This document shows positions 1 to 11,418 of a stretch of 64,000 nt of DNA, one piece after another. The stretch spans positions 17,288,185-17,352,184 of the forward strand of contig JAPWDM010000011.1 in NCBI GenBank assembly GCA_035578155.1, given 5' to 3'. The notes beneath the pieces are model-generated. The model made no database searches. It had not been told where the DNA came from and saw only the letters and a list, made by a program, of their open reading frames with translations. Origin of the DNA: Brachynemurus nebulosus (lineage: Eukaryota; Arthropoda; Insecta; Neuroptera; Myrmeleontidae). Every line of letters begins with the position of its first letter. The first letter of the stretch is position 1. Made by a program: the position numbers and the translations under genes.

Positions 1-2017
1 CATTAATTCCTATGATTTACGATCAACACTTACAAAAGTCACTAATGTATTTTCACTCTGTAAAAAAATTACGTTCTGATCAAAATGCAAGATCAATTTG
101 AAAAGCATTAAAGGGGAATATCTAGTTGTAAACTAAAAAATAAATCTTTTTTTTGAAATTTCTAGAAGAAGTTACTGGCAATTTTTTTTTTTTTTAATTG
201 TAATGTGTGGCATTTAGTGATTCCGTTAGGTAGGACATAAAATAGGAAAATTTCTGTGTTTTCTTTAAAATGGCGGTTCACTTTCAACTTCATTAATTTT
301 CATATACATATTTTTGAATTAAGGCAATAGTAATAACTATTTCAAAATATGTTTTTTTTTGTCTTGAAATAATTGCCAATTTCTTTAGAATGATTTTTCC
401 CAAAAGTTCTTCGTTTACCAATGAGGTTTTAGTATGAGCAACAAACTTATAAATTTTGAAGAAAATCGGTATACATAATCGTTTTCAAGATATTTTGCTA
501 ACCGTCTACCTAATAAAAAAATATGCTTCTAAGTGGATAATTCTTCCTCCGTTATTTTTAAATATTTTCTGTTTATTAAAATCTTTATTACAAGCAATTG
601 AATATATATCTACACTATCAAGTGAACAAGTTGTCAAAAATTAAAAATCTGATTATCTCATAACTAAAAAAAATTCAAAAAATCTTTAAATCTTTTATGT
701 TTACTCTTAAGTATTCCCCTTTAAACAGTTAAAAATCACCAAATTCACATCAAACAACACTTGTGTAATTTTTTAATCGAAAAATAAAAGTGCTTTTTTT
801 TGTTCACCTCAACTAGAACCACGAAACTTTTAAAGATAATTTGAAGAATAGACTTTTTGAGAGAATTCAGTAATTAGTATCGTATAATTCACAATAATTT
901 TTATACTTACAACTTTTTTTATTGCTTACAGAATGCATATTTGTTTAAAAAATTATTTTCTGTAAATGATTTTTTTGAATTAATTCCTAGGTAATAACGT
1001 AATATATTTGTTATCACTAATTTGCATGTTTTAGTGTATTTGTTTATCTTTCTCACGCAATTTCTGCGGACTACATTTACATCGAGTATGTAAACTTTTT
1101 AATTACCAATTTTTCAAAGCTAATACTATTCGCTGTGAGACGAAACTAGAGTCATTTATATCAAATGATGATTTGTCAATTTATCAGGTCGCTTTACTAA
1201 TATATGTATGTAAATTAAAAATATAAGTTTGTTTAATAAAAGCTACAATATCTGTTCATTTTACCAAAAAAGAGTTTAAAACTTTAATTAAGCAAGAAAT
1301 TCTACAAAAATTAGTTAATGGATACCGTAATAAATAATCGAAGAGTTCAAAAGAGTCAAAAATGTTATTGTCTAAAAATTACTTTTTTTTCTTATTAAGC
1401 TTTGTGCAGACAACGTCCTGATAAATAGACATATTCGTTTACCATAAGCGCTAAACTTCGTATTCCTTCAAGGAGAATCTCATAGCGAATATTGTACTAC
1501 AGATGTAATTATTTTAAAAATATTATTTTTTTTTAATTTTATTATTGAATATACTAGTCTTCCATTAATTGTTACACAAGAGTCATGTTTTGTAGATATT
1601 TTTTAAATTCAGAAGTTACAGTGTTAAATTTTCAGAAGAAAAGGCATTAAAATAATAATTTTTTAAAACTGTTTATTGCCTATCTGAAATGGACATCTTT
1701 TCAAAGTTTGAACTCGAAAACAATTATAAATTTGTATTTAAAATTTTAGTAGAGTAATATTTGCGCTTACAATTAGTATTACTTTCAATTAAAATAGCAA
1801 TGTAAATATAGAATTATTTAAGTGGATAAATCAGGCTCCCCTCTTAATCTTACCGTAAATATTACTTTTCTTTAACAATACACTAACTAATAAGCGAATT
1901 TTTGGCCTGGTTATTGTGTAACAACTAATGAATCACCCTACGTATTCATAAATTCATACTGTAAAAAATAGCAAAAGGATCAATTTTTCTTGAATTCGTT
2001 TATCAGGTAATCTTCAG
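1..2017 (+). other. furry intron (3' part), no exon seen
   Basis: This AT-rich stretch precedes the first recognisable furry exon and ends in the acceptor cttcag at 2012-2017. I see no conserved coding segment in it. It contains one TTAA-flanked MITE (112-720). The remaining furry exons should lie to the left of the window. Confidence 0.6.
112..720. mobile_element. TTAA-flanked MITE (piggyBac- or Kolobok-like)
   Basis: The element is flanked by TTAA at 108-111 and 721-724. Its ends are inverted: AGGGGAATA at the left and TATTCCCCT at the right, with looser similarity continuing inward (GTAAAC, then an A-rich stretch and TCTTTT). TTAA duplication is typical of piggyBac and Kolobok elements. 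At 609 bp it has no coding capacity. Confidence 0.6.
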
Positions 2018-2189
2018 TCAAAGCTCTGATTTAATGGAACGACAATCAAGTATGGCTTCAAGCACTGAAGAAGTTTCTGGTACAAACAACGATTTGAGCG
2101 GTGGATCCAGAAGAGATGATGCCACCACAGAGCAATTTGGAGTGTTCAAAGATTTCGACTTTCTCGAATACGAAAGTGAAAGTGTTGAG
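2018..2189 (+). CDS. fry: furry exon a ([13 protein letters not shown] block)
   Basis: The exon begins after the cag at 2015-2017; its first base completes a split codon. It encodes a Ser-rich linker and then the [13 protein letters not shown] block, and ends GAG|gtattt in phase 0. The ATG at 2034 is internal, not a start. Confidence 0.85.
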
Positions 2190-5100
2190 GTATTTTTCTT
2201 CATTGTTCTTTCTTCTTTATTGACCGAATTATTATTGCGAATTGTTATAAATTTAGGGTGAAAGTACTGATAATTTCAACTGGGGCGTACGTCGAAGACC
2301 ACTCAGTGAGGGAGATCAAGACCAGCCATCTTCAAGACAGCTAGAAGAAAGTATAAGTGAGAAAACTCCAATTCTTAGCAAAAGAAAGCGGGGTCTAGCT
2401 GATGAATCTTCAGATGACGAAATTGGTTCTGAGTCCCCACTAGATGAAGTAGCTGGAGCGCCAGAATTCGGAAATACGTCAGCGGCTGTGAGTACAACTT
2501 TCCCACCGTCATCATTAAGTTTACGAGAACATCGAAGACATGATTCAAGTACAAGATCTGATACATCGTAAGTTAACTAGTTAAATATTGGCTGAGCTCA
2601 GAAAAATTAATTACTTTGCGTATTATTTTAGTGGCTCTAGTGCAGGTGATCTGGGGGACGTAACCCCATGTAATGCATCACCGAATTTATCTGGATTAAT
2701 GGGTTTCCGGCCTATCACTAGAGATGATACTGAAGAAGCTTGGAGGCATCAATTAGAAGCATTATTATCAAGAACTCCCGCCAATACACTTGAACTATTT
2801 CATCAGTTGTACCGCTTAGTTCGGGTACTGTCCGATAACTTGAATTAATAATTGTTAATATTATTAATACTGGTTTAATTTTTAGGACGTTGAAAATAAA
2901 ACAATTGCCATGACAAGAGAATCATGTCATTATTTAAATGCAACGTCTCTTTCCGGAGTTGCATCACAGCTGGGACCACGTTTGGCTGCTGCCACTGATA
3001 TGCTGGCTACAACTCTAGAACCACCGTTAGTTTGGTTTGATCCTGATTCTATAACGAATAGTAATTGTTTAGCAGATAGATTACGTTTTGGTGTCTTAGA
3101 GATACATGAACATTTAGATACATTTTTTGATCGGAAAGATCACGCATCTGAAGTAAGGTTGCATTGTAATTCATTCTGAGCACAAATTTTAATAGTTTTT
3201 TTTTTTTTTAGTGTATAGATGCTGTTAAAGCTTCTAGAAAATTACAATCTTTAGGCGATTCGGCACATCCTGAACCGGGACACGACGAATTACTTTTAGA
3301 TCTTGGACGGTCTATGTATAAACTACATTTCCAACTGCTACTTCTAGTTGAAACATCGCATAAAATGGCTGCATCGTTACGTCTTGCAGCACGAACATCA
3401 GCGGTAAATTTTTATAATTTATATCCAGTATTATAAAAATATGTTAGTAAATCTGTAAACAGTGGCGGTTTTACCCGGTACGTTCGAGTCTACCCAAAAA
3501 TATTGATAAAAATGAAGAAAAAAGCTAATCTTAAGGTGAATCGATGACTACTAACGAATGAATTACAAAGTCAATTTTTTCTCTATAAGAAAATACAATT
3601 TATATGTAGAAAAATAAGTTAAATTTTGTAATAAATGTAACAGTATTAATATTTAATTACTATGGACCATTTTCTCAAATATGTAGCAATCTGTCACCAG
3701 GGCGGCGACACAGGTATTTGGGATTACATGTCTATAATCGAGATATTAATTTAACCAACCAAAAATCACCTTCTGTTAATTCCATTTTAGCAACGAAATT
3801 TTCCAATTAGGTTACCTAGGAATATTGTTTATTTTTCAGAAATTAATATTCCAACTATAGAGATAGTTCTGATTAACCTGTGGCGCCGCCCTGGTGTTAA
3901 ACAATTTTTTTATGCCGTTACATAGCAATTTTTAAATTAAAATTTCAATCATAGAGATGTAGTCCCAACTTACCTGTGTCGCCGCCTTGGTGTCAGACAG
4001 TTACATATTTTGAGAAAATGGCTCAATAAATTTGTCTCTGGTAGTTGACAAGTAGGCACACATAACAACTAATACATATACAAATGTATTACGGGTTTGT
4101 TAGTATAAAATGACATTTTTGTGGTTTTTTTTTATTTATTACAATAACTAAACGCCCAATACTAAACAAAATAGTTTTTTAATGATTCGAAAACATAAAA
4201 GAAAAAATTTTCAGTTTTTTAAATCTTAAAGTTGGTTTTTAATGACACAACTTACTGAAATATATACCTCTGGTCCACCTCTGATCAAAGTTTTGCATTT
4301 ACTTGACGTTAAAAATTCTAACTTTGAAAATTTATTTCTTCTAAACTAACCGTCAAAAATTATTCAAATGGTGTCGGTGAATGCATCATATGGAGGGGTC
4401 AGTGTAAAAGTGAATTAAGTCCAAAAAATATTTTTTTCTAAAAATGCAGTTTAAGAAATTACAACTCCTTAACGAAAAAGGCATTTAAAAAAAAAAATTG
4501 TATGGACTTGGTTCACTTTTACACTGACCTCTCCATATCTTTCTCACACACATAACAACTAATACATACACAAATGTATTACGGGTTTGTTAGTATAAAA
4601 TGACATTTTTGTGGTTTTTTTCTATTTATTACAATAACTAAACGCCCAATACTAAACAAAATAGTTTTTTAATGATTCGAAAACATAAAATAAAAAATTT
4701 TCAGTTTTTTAAATCTTAAAGTTGATTTTTAATGACACAACTTACTTAAATATATACCTCTGATCATACTTTTGCATTTACTCGTACGTTAAAAATTCTA
4801 ACTTTGAAAGTTTATTTCTTCTAAACTAGACTTCAGAATTATTCAAATGGTGTCAGTAAATGCATCATATATTTCTCTATAATATACTAAAATTTCAATT
4901 TCTAAACTTGGAAAATTTTAGTACCTTATAGAGAAAGATATGGAGAGGTCAGTGTAAAAGTGAACCAAGTCCATAAATTTTTTTTTAAATGCCTTTTTCG
5001 TTAAGGAGTTGTAATTTCTTAAACTTTAAACGCATTTTTATAAAAAAAATTTTTTCGACTTGGTTCACTTTTACATTGATCCCTCCATATGATGCATTCA

Positions 5101-6754
5101 CCGACACGATTTGAATAATTTCTGACGGCTAGTTTAGAAGAAATAAATTTTCAAAGTTAGAATTTTTAAGTACAAGTAAATACAAAACTTTGATCAGAGG
5201 TGGATCAGAGGTATATATTTAAGTAAGTTGTGTTATTCATCATCAAAAACCAACTTTAAAAAAAACTGAAAATTATTTTCTTTTATGTTTTTGAATCATT
5301 AAAAAACTATTTTGTTTAATATTGGACGTTTAGTTATTGTAATAAATAGAAAAAAAAACTACAAAAATGTCATTTTATACTAATACACCCATAATATATT
5401 TGTGTATGTATTAGTTATTATGTCTTCGTACTTGTCAACTACCAGAGTCAAATTCATTACTTTTAAAATTATTAAATTTAGAAGATTGAATAATAATCAA
5501 ATATTAATACTTTGTGTAATACAAATATTAATAATAATAAAATATTAAATTTATGTATTATAAAATTTAACTTATTTTTCTAACACATAACTTATATTTA
5601 TTTATAGAGAAAAAGACTTTGTAATTCATTTGTCAGTAGTAATCGATTCACCTTAAGTTAGGAATTTGTCTGATTTCTGTAATTTAGATAAACATCGAGA
5701 CTTTCTTAATCATTGGAGAAATCTTTAAAAGTCATTCTTTAATTTTAAATGGAATTATTATATCCTGGAAACATTTCCACCATTTATAGGAGTAACATTA
5801 AATTGTGTAATATGAAATGTCGTTTTTCGACCATTTGGTCGGCCATGTAATTCAAATAAATATCAACACTTTCTTAAGCATTAAATAAATGTTTTAAAAG
5901 CTATTGTTTAATTTTAAATAGAATTATTTTATCCTGAAATCATTTCCGCCATTAGTTTGTCTTGTAATATGAAATGTCGTTTTTCGACCACTAAGTTTAC
6001 CATACTTTCCCACCATGTTAGTCGCGCCATTTTGTTTTTTTACGAATAAAAACGTTTTATTCCTCATATTTTGCGTCCAATTTACCAATCGAAATTAAGA
6101 ATTATTTTAATATGTTTGCTTTTCTGGCAGTTACAAGACCTGAGTGACGACATTCACATTTTACGAACTGCATTACGCCGTACGGTGGATGAAGGAATTG
6201 ACAGTGAAAGAGGAACTCCAACACCAACTCCATCGCCAACACCTGCACAAAGTACCACCTCCTCAATGAATACAGTAACAACAACAACAACAACAACCAC
6301 AGCAACATCTACGGCGTGTATTGATGAACTAGAAGTTACACTACGAGAATTATTGCATGCTGAAAAATGGGCTGCTGCTTTGGCACTTGTGCGTCGAAAT
6401 CGTAGCTGTTGGAACAGCGAATTAGCAATATCGCCGGAGGATGACGATATTGTGACAATTTTAAATATCTATTGCAAACATTTAATCGCAAATAGACCAG
6501 GTAATAGTACTAGTGTTCAACATATCACATACCATAACAATTTTATAGAACATGTTAGTGCTGATAACAATTTCTTAGGTGTTTATGTGATATGTGGCGG
6601 TGAATCTGAACTAGCCGAAGTATTTAGTAGATTGTACATAGTTTCGACTGCCGTAACACAGATGGAAGCTAGTCTTAAAGAACGTGATCATCAGGATAAT
6701 GCACATGGTGGGGGGGACAGTTCTTCTCATCATTCACGCAATACAAGTGACTGA
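2018..6754 (+). CDS. fry: Protein furry, C-terminal exons (5' end of gene outside window)
   Basis: Furry is a very large scaffold protein that binds and activates NDR-family kinases (Tricornered/STK38) in cell morphogenesis, dendrite tiling and polarised growth. Six exons are read here: 2018-2189, 2257-2567, 2632-2824, 2886-3152, 3212-3403 and 6131-6754. They join in frame to 585 codons plus a TGA stop. Recognition rests on blocks conserved with vertebrate [60 protein letters not shown] and [13 protein letters not shown], in the right order. A Thr/Pro/Ser-rich low-complexity insert and a His/Ser/Gly tail are not conserved. All introns have GT-AG ends. The first four are only about 60-70 bp, but the last is 2.7 kb because of repeat insertions. 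The gene looks intact here. Confidence 0.93.
2257..2567 (+). CDS. fry: furry exon b (NFNWGVRRR block)
   Basis: The acceptor is atttag at 2251-2256. The exon opens with [14 protein letters not shown], which continues the previous exon exactly as in vertebrate FRY, then runs into an acidic/Ser-rich disordered linker containing the basic run KRKRG. The donor is ATC|gtaagt, leaving two bases of a codon. Confidence 0.88.
2632..2824 (+). CDS. fry: furry exon c ([11 protein letters not shown] block)
   Basis: The acceptor is attttag. The first base completes a Ser codon. The exon carries [20 protein letters not shown], the counterpart of the vertebrate DDEEEAWR segment, and an amphipathic helix ending LYRLVR. 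The donor is CGG|gtactg. Reading on past the donor gives a stop within about ten codons, which supports this splice site. A decayed copy of this exon lies at 14803-14955. Confidence 0.88.
2886..3152 (+). CDS. fry: furry exon d ([13 protein letters not shown] block)
   Basis: The exon lies between tttttag and GAA|gtaagg and is exactly 89 codons in phase 0. It contains [16 protein letters not shown], nearly the same as the vertebrate LKFGVLELQEHLDTY segment. Confidence 0.9.
3212..3403 (+). CDS. fry: furry exon e ([10 protein letters not shown] block)
   Basis: The exon has 64 codons in phase 0 after a long polypyrimidine tract and tttag. It contains [14 protein letters not shown], close to the vertebrate [12 protein letters not shown]. 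It ends at GCG|gtaaat, where the 2.7-kb repeat-filled intron begins. Confidence 0.88.
3530..5665. repeat. Nested foldback structure in last furry intron
   Basis: An outer inverted pair (about 3535-3690 against 5450-5660, sharing the gaatcgat...attacaaagtc segment) encloses further repeats. A ~380-bp segment at 4049-4430 recurs directly at 4553-4880 and in inverted orientation at about 5080-5440; another inverted piece lies at 4929-5060. The shared core includes ACAACTAATACATA and the phrase TCAGTGTAAAAGTGAA. The whole block has no reading frame of note. It looks like a foldback element with internal duplication or several insertions of one family. Confidence 0.7.
3680..4011. mobile_element. 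Small MITE nested in the furry intron
   Basis: The ends form an imperfect inverted repeat around ACCAGGGCGGCGACACAGGT (3697-3716) and its complement near 3973-3995. A third inverted copy of the GGCGGCG box lies near 3878-3898. The GC-rich boxes stand out sharply from the surrounding AT-rich DNA. Confidence 0.55.
5677..6005 (+). repeat. Diverged ~165-bp tandem duplication
   Basis: Two direct units (about 5677-5845 and 5847-6000) share the order CTTTCTTAA, TTTAATTTTAAAT, ATCCTG and end in GAAATGTCGTTTTTCGACCA. They lie just upstream of the last furry exon and are noncoding. Confidence 0.6.
6131..6754 (+). CDS. fry: furry terminal exon and stop
   Basis: The acceptor is tttctggcag at 6121-6130, continuing ...ARTSA|LQDLSDD in phase 0. 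A Thr/Pro-rich insert with a run of ACA codons is followed by conserved [20 protein letters not shown] and a C-terminal helical segment. The stop is TGA at 6752-6754. An upstream ATG at 6071 lies in the intron and is not the start. Confidence 0.88.
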   Translation, partial: LQDLSDDIHILRTALRRTVDEGIDSERGTPTPTPSPTPAQSTTSSMNTVTTTTTTTTATSTACIDELEVTLRELLHAEKWAAALALVRRNRSCWNSELAISPEDDDIVTILNIYCKHLIANRPGNSTSVQHITYHNNFIEHVSADNNFLGVYVICGGESELAEVFSRLYIVSTAVTQMEASLKERDHQDNAHGGGDSSSHHSRNTSD

Positions 6755-6776
6755 CTTTACATTTTAATGTTCAACA

Positions 6777-6782
6777 AATAAA
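6777..6782 (+). promoter_or_regulatory. fry: Polyadenylation signal of furry
   Basis: The first AATAAA lies 23 bp after the furry stop; a second follows at about 6787. A T-rich stretch comes after, as expected for a 3' end. Confidence 0.6.
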
Positions 6783-6799
6783 GTAATAAAATAAAGATA

Positions 6800-9150
6800 C
6801 TCATTTTTATTCTTCTTTTTTCTATTTATTTATTCACTTTTTTTTATAATTAGTATATAATTTATTTAACTAAAAAAATAAATATTTTAAAAACAAAATT
6901 AAACATACAGCATGATTTTGTTAAGTTGTTTAAAAAAATAACTGGCAATAAATCATGGACAATCAAATAAAAAATCTTTAAAAAAAATTCTTTCTGCGGT
7001 GCGCAGCTTCGTTTGGTCACTGATATAAGCGTTTATTGAACTTGAGAAGAAAACGTATTTTATTAGCTTATTTACTTTATTAATTGTTTTAAGAAGCAAT
7101 AATAATTTTTTAATACTATAAAAAGTTGTGAAGTAATAATTCAAAACGTGTTTTGTCACAGTTACCAAAATTTTGGAGAATCATCAAAAATTATTCGGGG
7201 TATTATTTAAAAGTTTACATTATTTAGGCTATATTATTTTTATAGGTTACATGGTTTAAAATATAGTTAAAAAATTCACCTTTAATTAAAATGTTTCCTT
7301 TATGAAGAGAAATGCTTTCATATGCCAGATAAAACCTTGTTTGAACAGACGGATTGGATAAGACACATTTTGATTCGTTTAATCACGGTCAGAACACATT
7401 TTATACAAGAACACTTAAAAAAAAATCATAATGTCATTTCCATATATGTAATACTTCTATATGGCTAATGCCTATAAGTGGCAGGGTCACGGTAAGAGTG
7501 AAACAGAATGAGGGACGTAGCCTATTGTGCGCAAGTGCGACGGTTCCGTCAAATTGCATGTATCCAATGAATATCCACATATTTAAAAATTTGAATCTTA
7601 CATATGCGCATAAGGTACTATGTACTTACTGCTGAAGTGAAACAAACAGATCGTCGGTACTGTAGTGTTTTCGCCTATTTCTTTATACGATTAGCTATAT
7701 AGTAGTAGTACATATATGGTCATTTCTGTGGGCATAACCTCACAGGCAAAGGCAACACGTGTTGGTCACGTGACCCAGGAAACCAATCAGAGCACTTCGC
7801 TGACCGATTCTCATTGGTCGTTAGATAAACATTATTTGAATCAAATATGATAATTCGTCAAAAATTTTTTTCTAACTTAAGAGGGTTGGCTGCTACTAGA
7901 ACCGGCGCATAATAAAACCGTTTGACAACTTTTCCTAATTTGAAATATTTTCTGAAATTTTGAAACTTGTCAAAATAATGTGGGTTTAAAATCCATTAGC
8001 TTTTCGACTATCAGGCGTTCCCAAATGTTTTTCATTTACAAATGATCATTTCGAAAACTGCACACTTCAGGGAAAAATTATATTAGTTTTTTGTTTAACT
8101 CTTCGTAAACTATTGCCAGTTTTCATTTTTGACATCTAAACATCTTAGCCTGTACATATTATGTTTACAATAATTTGGACATTTACTATTCTCACCTGAT
8201 ATTTTTTGATTATATTATGTTAACTTGAATATTTGATCGATTGTGATATTTTTATTCATAGTAACAATAAGTCAATAATGAAAAAAATGATATAGTATGT
8301 AATTAACTAATTGAATAAAACGTACATGTTTCCTTAAAAGAAAATTTTATTGAAATATAAATGTTAAAAAAAAGAAAATGTTTATTTTTTACTTACCTTT
8401 TTCTCTGTCGAGCAAGCGATGGTTGCAAAAGTTCCTCATTTGTTTTTTTTATACCTAAGGTCATATGAATATCAAAATTTTTACAAATACTTTTATCGTT
8501 ATTTTGATAAAGTAGAAATAATTTTTGTACTGAATAAAAATAATTTTTGCGTGTAAAAATTACAAATAACATGGTATAAAAGTCAAAAGTAATAAAATTG
8601 TAAAAAAAAAATGGGTAACTTTGAACAATTGTATCTCAGCCGATTTTTATCGAAAATATTTTTATCGGTCACCATTCTGACGGGAATTACATCAGCTTTC
8701 TTTTTTGTGAACCAATCCCTAAACCTAAATTCACTCAGAAAAGAGTACTACTCAAAAATTTAAAAAAAAAGAAAAATTGAAAAATTTGAGCTTTTTTTTA
8801 AATAGTTTTTTTGACTTATTTTGTTGAGAAAAAAATTTTTTGAGTTCATAATGTGCCATTTCGGTAGGAAATTTAATTCTCTACAAAAAATCATATCATG
8901 TGTATTTACGAAAAATGCATAGTTTTTGAGTTATAAGTAAAAAACGTAAGCGTCGATAAGTTTACGTCGTTCGTAAAAACCCACGCCTAAATTTAATAGC
9001 ACTTTGTGAATTTATCATCTTTAAGGTACAACTGAACATGTAAAACACTAAAACACCTGTTACAAATTAGTTCCTTATTCAACTACATAGCCAATAGCCT
9101 AGTTATTAGGAATAGTGAAAACTACCGTTAATCTACAGATAGGTAGGTGG
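6800..9150. other. Intergenic, no gene recognised
   Basis: AT-rich DNA with several poly-A and poly-T runs. A locally GC-richer patch at 7735-7830 has two CACGTG E-box palindromes and CCAAT boxes in both orientations. No open frame with recognisable protein similarity was seen. Confidence 0.5.
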
Positions 9151-9159
9151 CTTTGCGGT

Positions 9160-10890
9160 GTTTTATAGAAATTTTTAATATTCATTTTAACATTAAAAGC
9201 AGTTATATTGAGTTTTCTATTTGAGTTTATAATTAAGTAGTAAAATCCTGCGATGTGTAGTATTTACAAGATTATTATTTTATAGAAATTAGTAATATTC
9301 CATTTTTAACATTACAAGCAGTTATATTGAGTTTTCTACTTGAGTCTATAATTAAGTAGTAAAATCCTGCGATTTAGTATTTACAAGATTATTGTTTTAT
9401 AGAAATTTTTAATATTCATTTTTATGTCATCGAAGATGACGTATTAATATCGATGTGTGATTGAATTGAACACGTGATTGAATAATTATTGAGTTGTACA
9501 TCCATATTGAATAAACGCAAGAGGGCTGTAGAGTTAACAACTATAGAGTTAACAAACAACTATAGAGTTAACAAACAACTATAGAGTTAACAAAAAAAAT
9601 CATAATAAATTAACACTTTCACTGAGATGGCATTACTTAGTGCGTGTCAAAAACACGTACTTAACGAATTTTTATTAACATTACAAGCAGTTATATTGAG
9701 TTTTCTATTTGAGTTTATAATTAAGTAGTAAAATCCTGCGATTTAGTATTTACAAGATTATTGACTATAAATTTTTTAATATTCATTTTTAACATTGTAT
9801 GCAATAATATTGCGTTTTTCTATTTGAGTTTATGATTAATTATTATAATCCTGCTATTTGGTATTTATAAATTTATTGACTTTACAACTTTTTTTAATAT
9901 TCATATTTAACATTTACAAGCAGTTATATTGAGTTTTCTATTTGAGTTTATAATTAAGTAGTAAAATCCTGCGATTTAGTATTTACAAAATTACTGACTT
10001 TATAAATTTCTAATATTCATTTTAACATTACAAGCAGTTATGTTGAGTTTTCTATTTGAGTTTATAATTATAAGTAGTAAAATCCTGTGATTTAGTAGTT
10101 ACAAGATTATTGACTATAAATTTTTTATATTAATTTTTAACAATGTAATAAGCAGTTATATTGCGTTTTTCTATTTGAGTTATAATTAATTATTATAATC
10201 CTGCTATTTAGTATTTACAAGTTTTTCTTTGACTTGACAAATTTTTAATATTCATTTTCAACATTACAAGCAGTTATATTGAGATTTCTGTTTAAGTTTA
10301 GAATTAAGTAGTAAAATCGTGCGATTTAGTATTTACAAGATTATGGACTTTATAAATTTTTAATATTAATTTTAACATTGTACAAGTTATATTGCGTTTT
10401 TCTATTTAAAGTTATAAGTAATTATTATAATCCTGCTATTTAGTATTTACAAGTTTATTGACTTTACAAATTTTTAATGTTCATTTTTAACATTGTAAAC
10501 AGTTAGATCGAGTTTTCTAATTGAGTTTATGATTAATTATTAAAACTCTGCGATTTTATTAGTATATACAAGTTTGTTGACGTTATAAATTTTAACATGC
10601 AGTTTCAACATTGCAAGCAGTTATATTGAGTTTCTATTTGAGTTTATAATTAATTATTAAAATCCTGCTATTTAGTACTTACCGGTTTATTGACTTTATA
10701 CATTTTTAATATTGATTTTTAAACATGGTAAACAGTTATATTGAGTTTCGATTTGAGTTTATGATTACATATTAAAATCCTGCGATTTAGTAATTACAAG
10801 TTTATTGACTTTATAAATTTTTAATATTCTATTTTTAATAATTTTTAACAGTGTAAGCAGTATTATATTGAATTTCGATTTGAGTTTATA
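9160..10890 (+). repeat. Satellite/minisatellite array, ~113-bp unit
   Basis: About thirteen direct units share the core GCAGTTATATTGAGTTTTCT followed by GAGTTTATAATTAA, AAAATCCTGCGATTTAGTA and TTTACAAG. Units differ by about 5-20 percent and by small indels. Spacing is close to 113 bp from 9680 onward. A ~250-bp unrelated segment (9420-9670) interrupts the array. Confidence 0.85.
9518..9597 (+). repeat. Short tandem repeat inside the satellite interruption
   Basis: Four imperfect copies of AACTATAGAGTTAACAAAC, the last ones nearly identical with a ~20-bp period. They sit in the 9420-9670 segment that splits the 113-bp array. Confidence 0.8.
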
Positions 10891-11149
10891 AATAATGACG
10901 GGAAAATGAAACGGATAACGGGATAATTTGTGACAATTAAACACGGATTTACAGTGAAACCTTATTATAAATCAAAACATGGTAAGGGAATGTAGGTAAG
11001 GGAATCTTATAATATTAAATTCATAATATTACGGTTGAGGATTAATGACTTTTATGTAACGATTGTATTGTGTATAATTTTAGATTGTTATTTGTTTTTA
11101 TTAAATTGATATATTATTATTGAAAATTTTTATCCCTTAGTGTTATTTA

Positions 11150-11345
11150 TCGAAATACCCTTTCATCTCTAGCTTTCCTGAAAGACGTCACGGCTGCCCC
11201 ATAGGAGTACGCTGTGAGCGTGACTATTAGGCTCGCGTCAAACCCGTGTAGTCACCCCCCCACTTATCACCTCCCCTCTGGACAACCGCTCGTCTAGAGG
11301 GTGATCCCCAGTACGTCACCTGGATGAGATTACCAGCTTGTTATA
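11150..11345. other. GC-rich island of unknown origin
   Basis: This ~190-bp patch is far richer in GC than its surroundings, with a C7 run in GTCACCCCCCC and the block CTCGTCTAGAGGGTGATCCC. It has no open frame or tRNA boxes that I recognise. It may be the 3' part of a retroelement, but no family can be named. Confidence 0.35.
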
Positions 11346-11418
11346 AGCTTAATTAAATTTTAGAAAAATCTCTATTGAAAATCGTTTTAATAAAGTAAAT
11401 TTTTTTGAGTACCTCTTA

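Noticed and set aside
6071..6130. ATG start 60 bp upstream of the last furry exon
   Set aside because: The segment is intronic: it ends in tttctggcag, and the preceding exon joins in frame at 6131.
9160..10890. CRISPR array
   Set aside because: The ~113-bp units are contiguous diverged repeats without unique spacers, in a eukaryotic genome.
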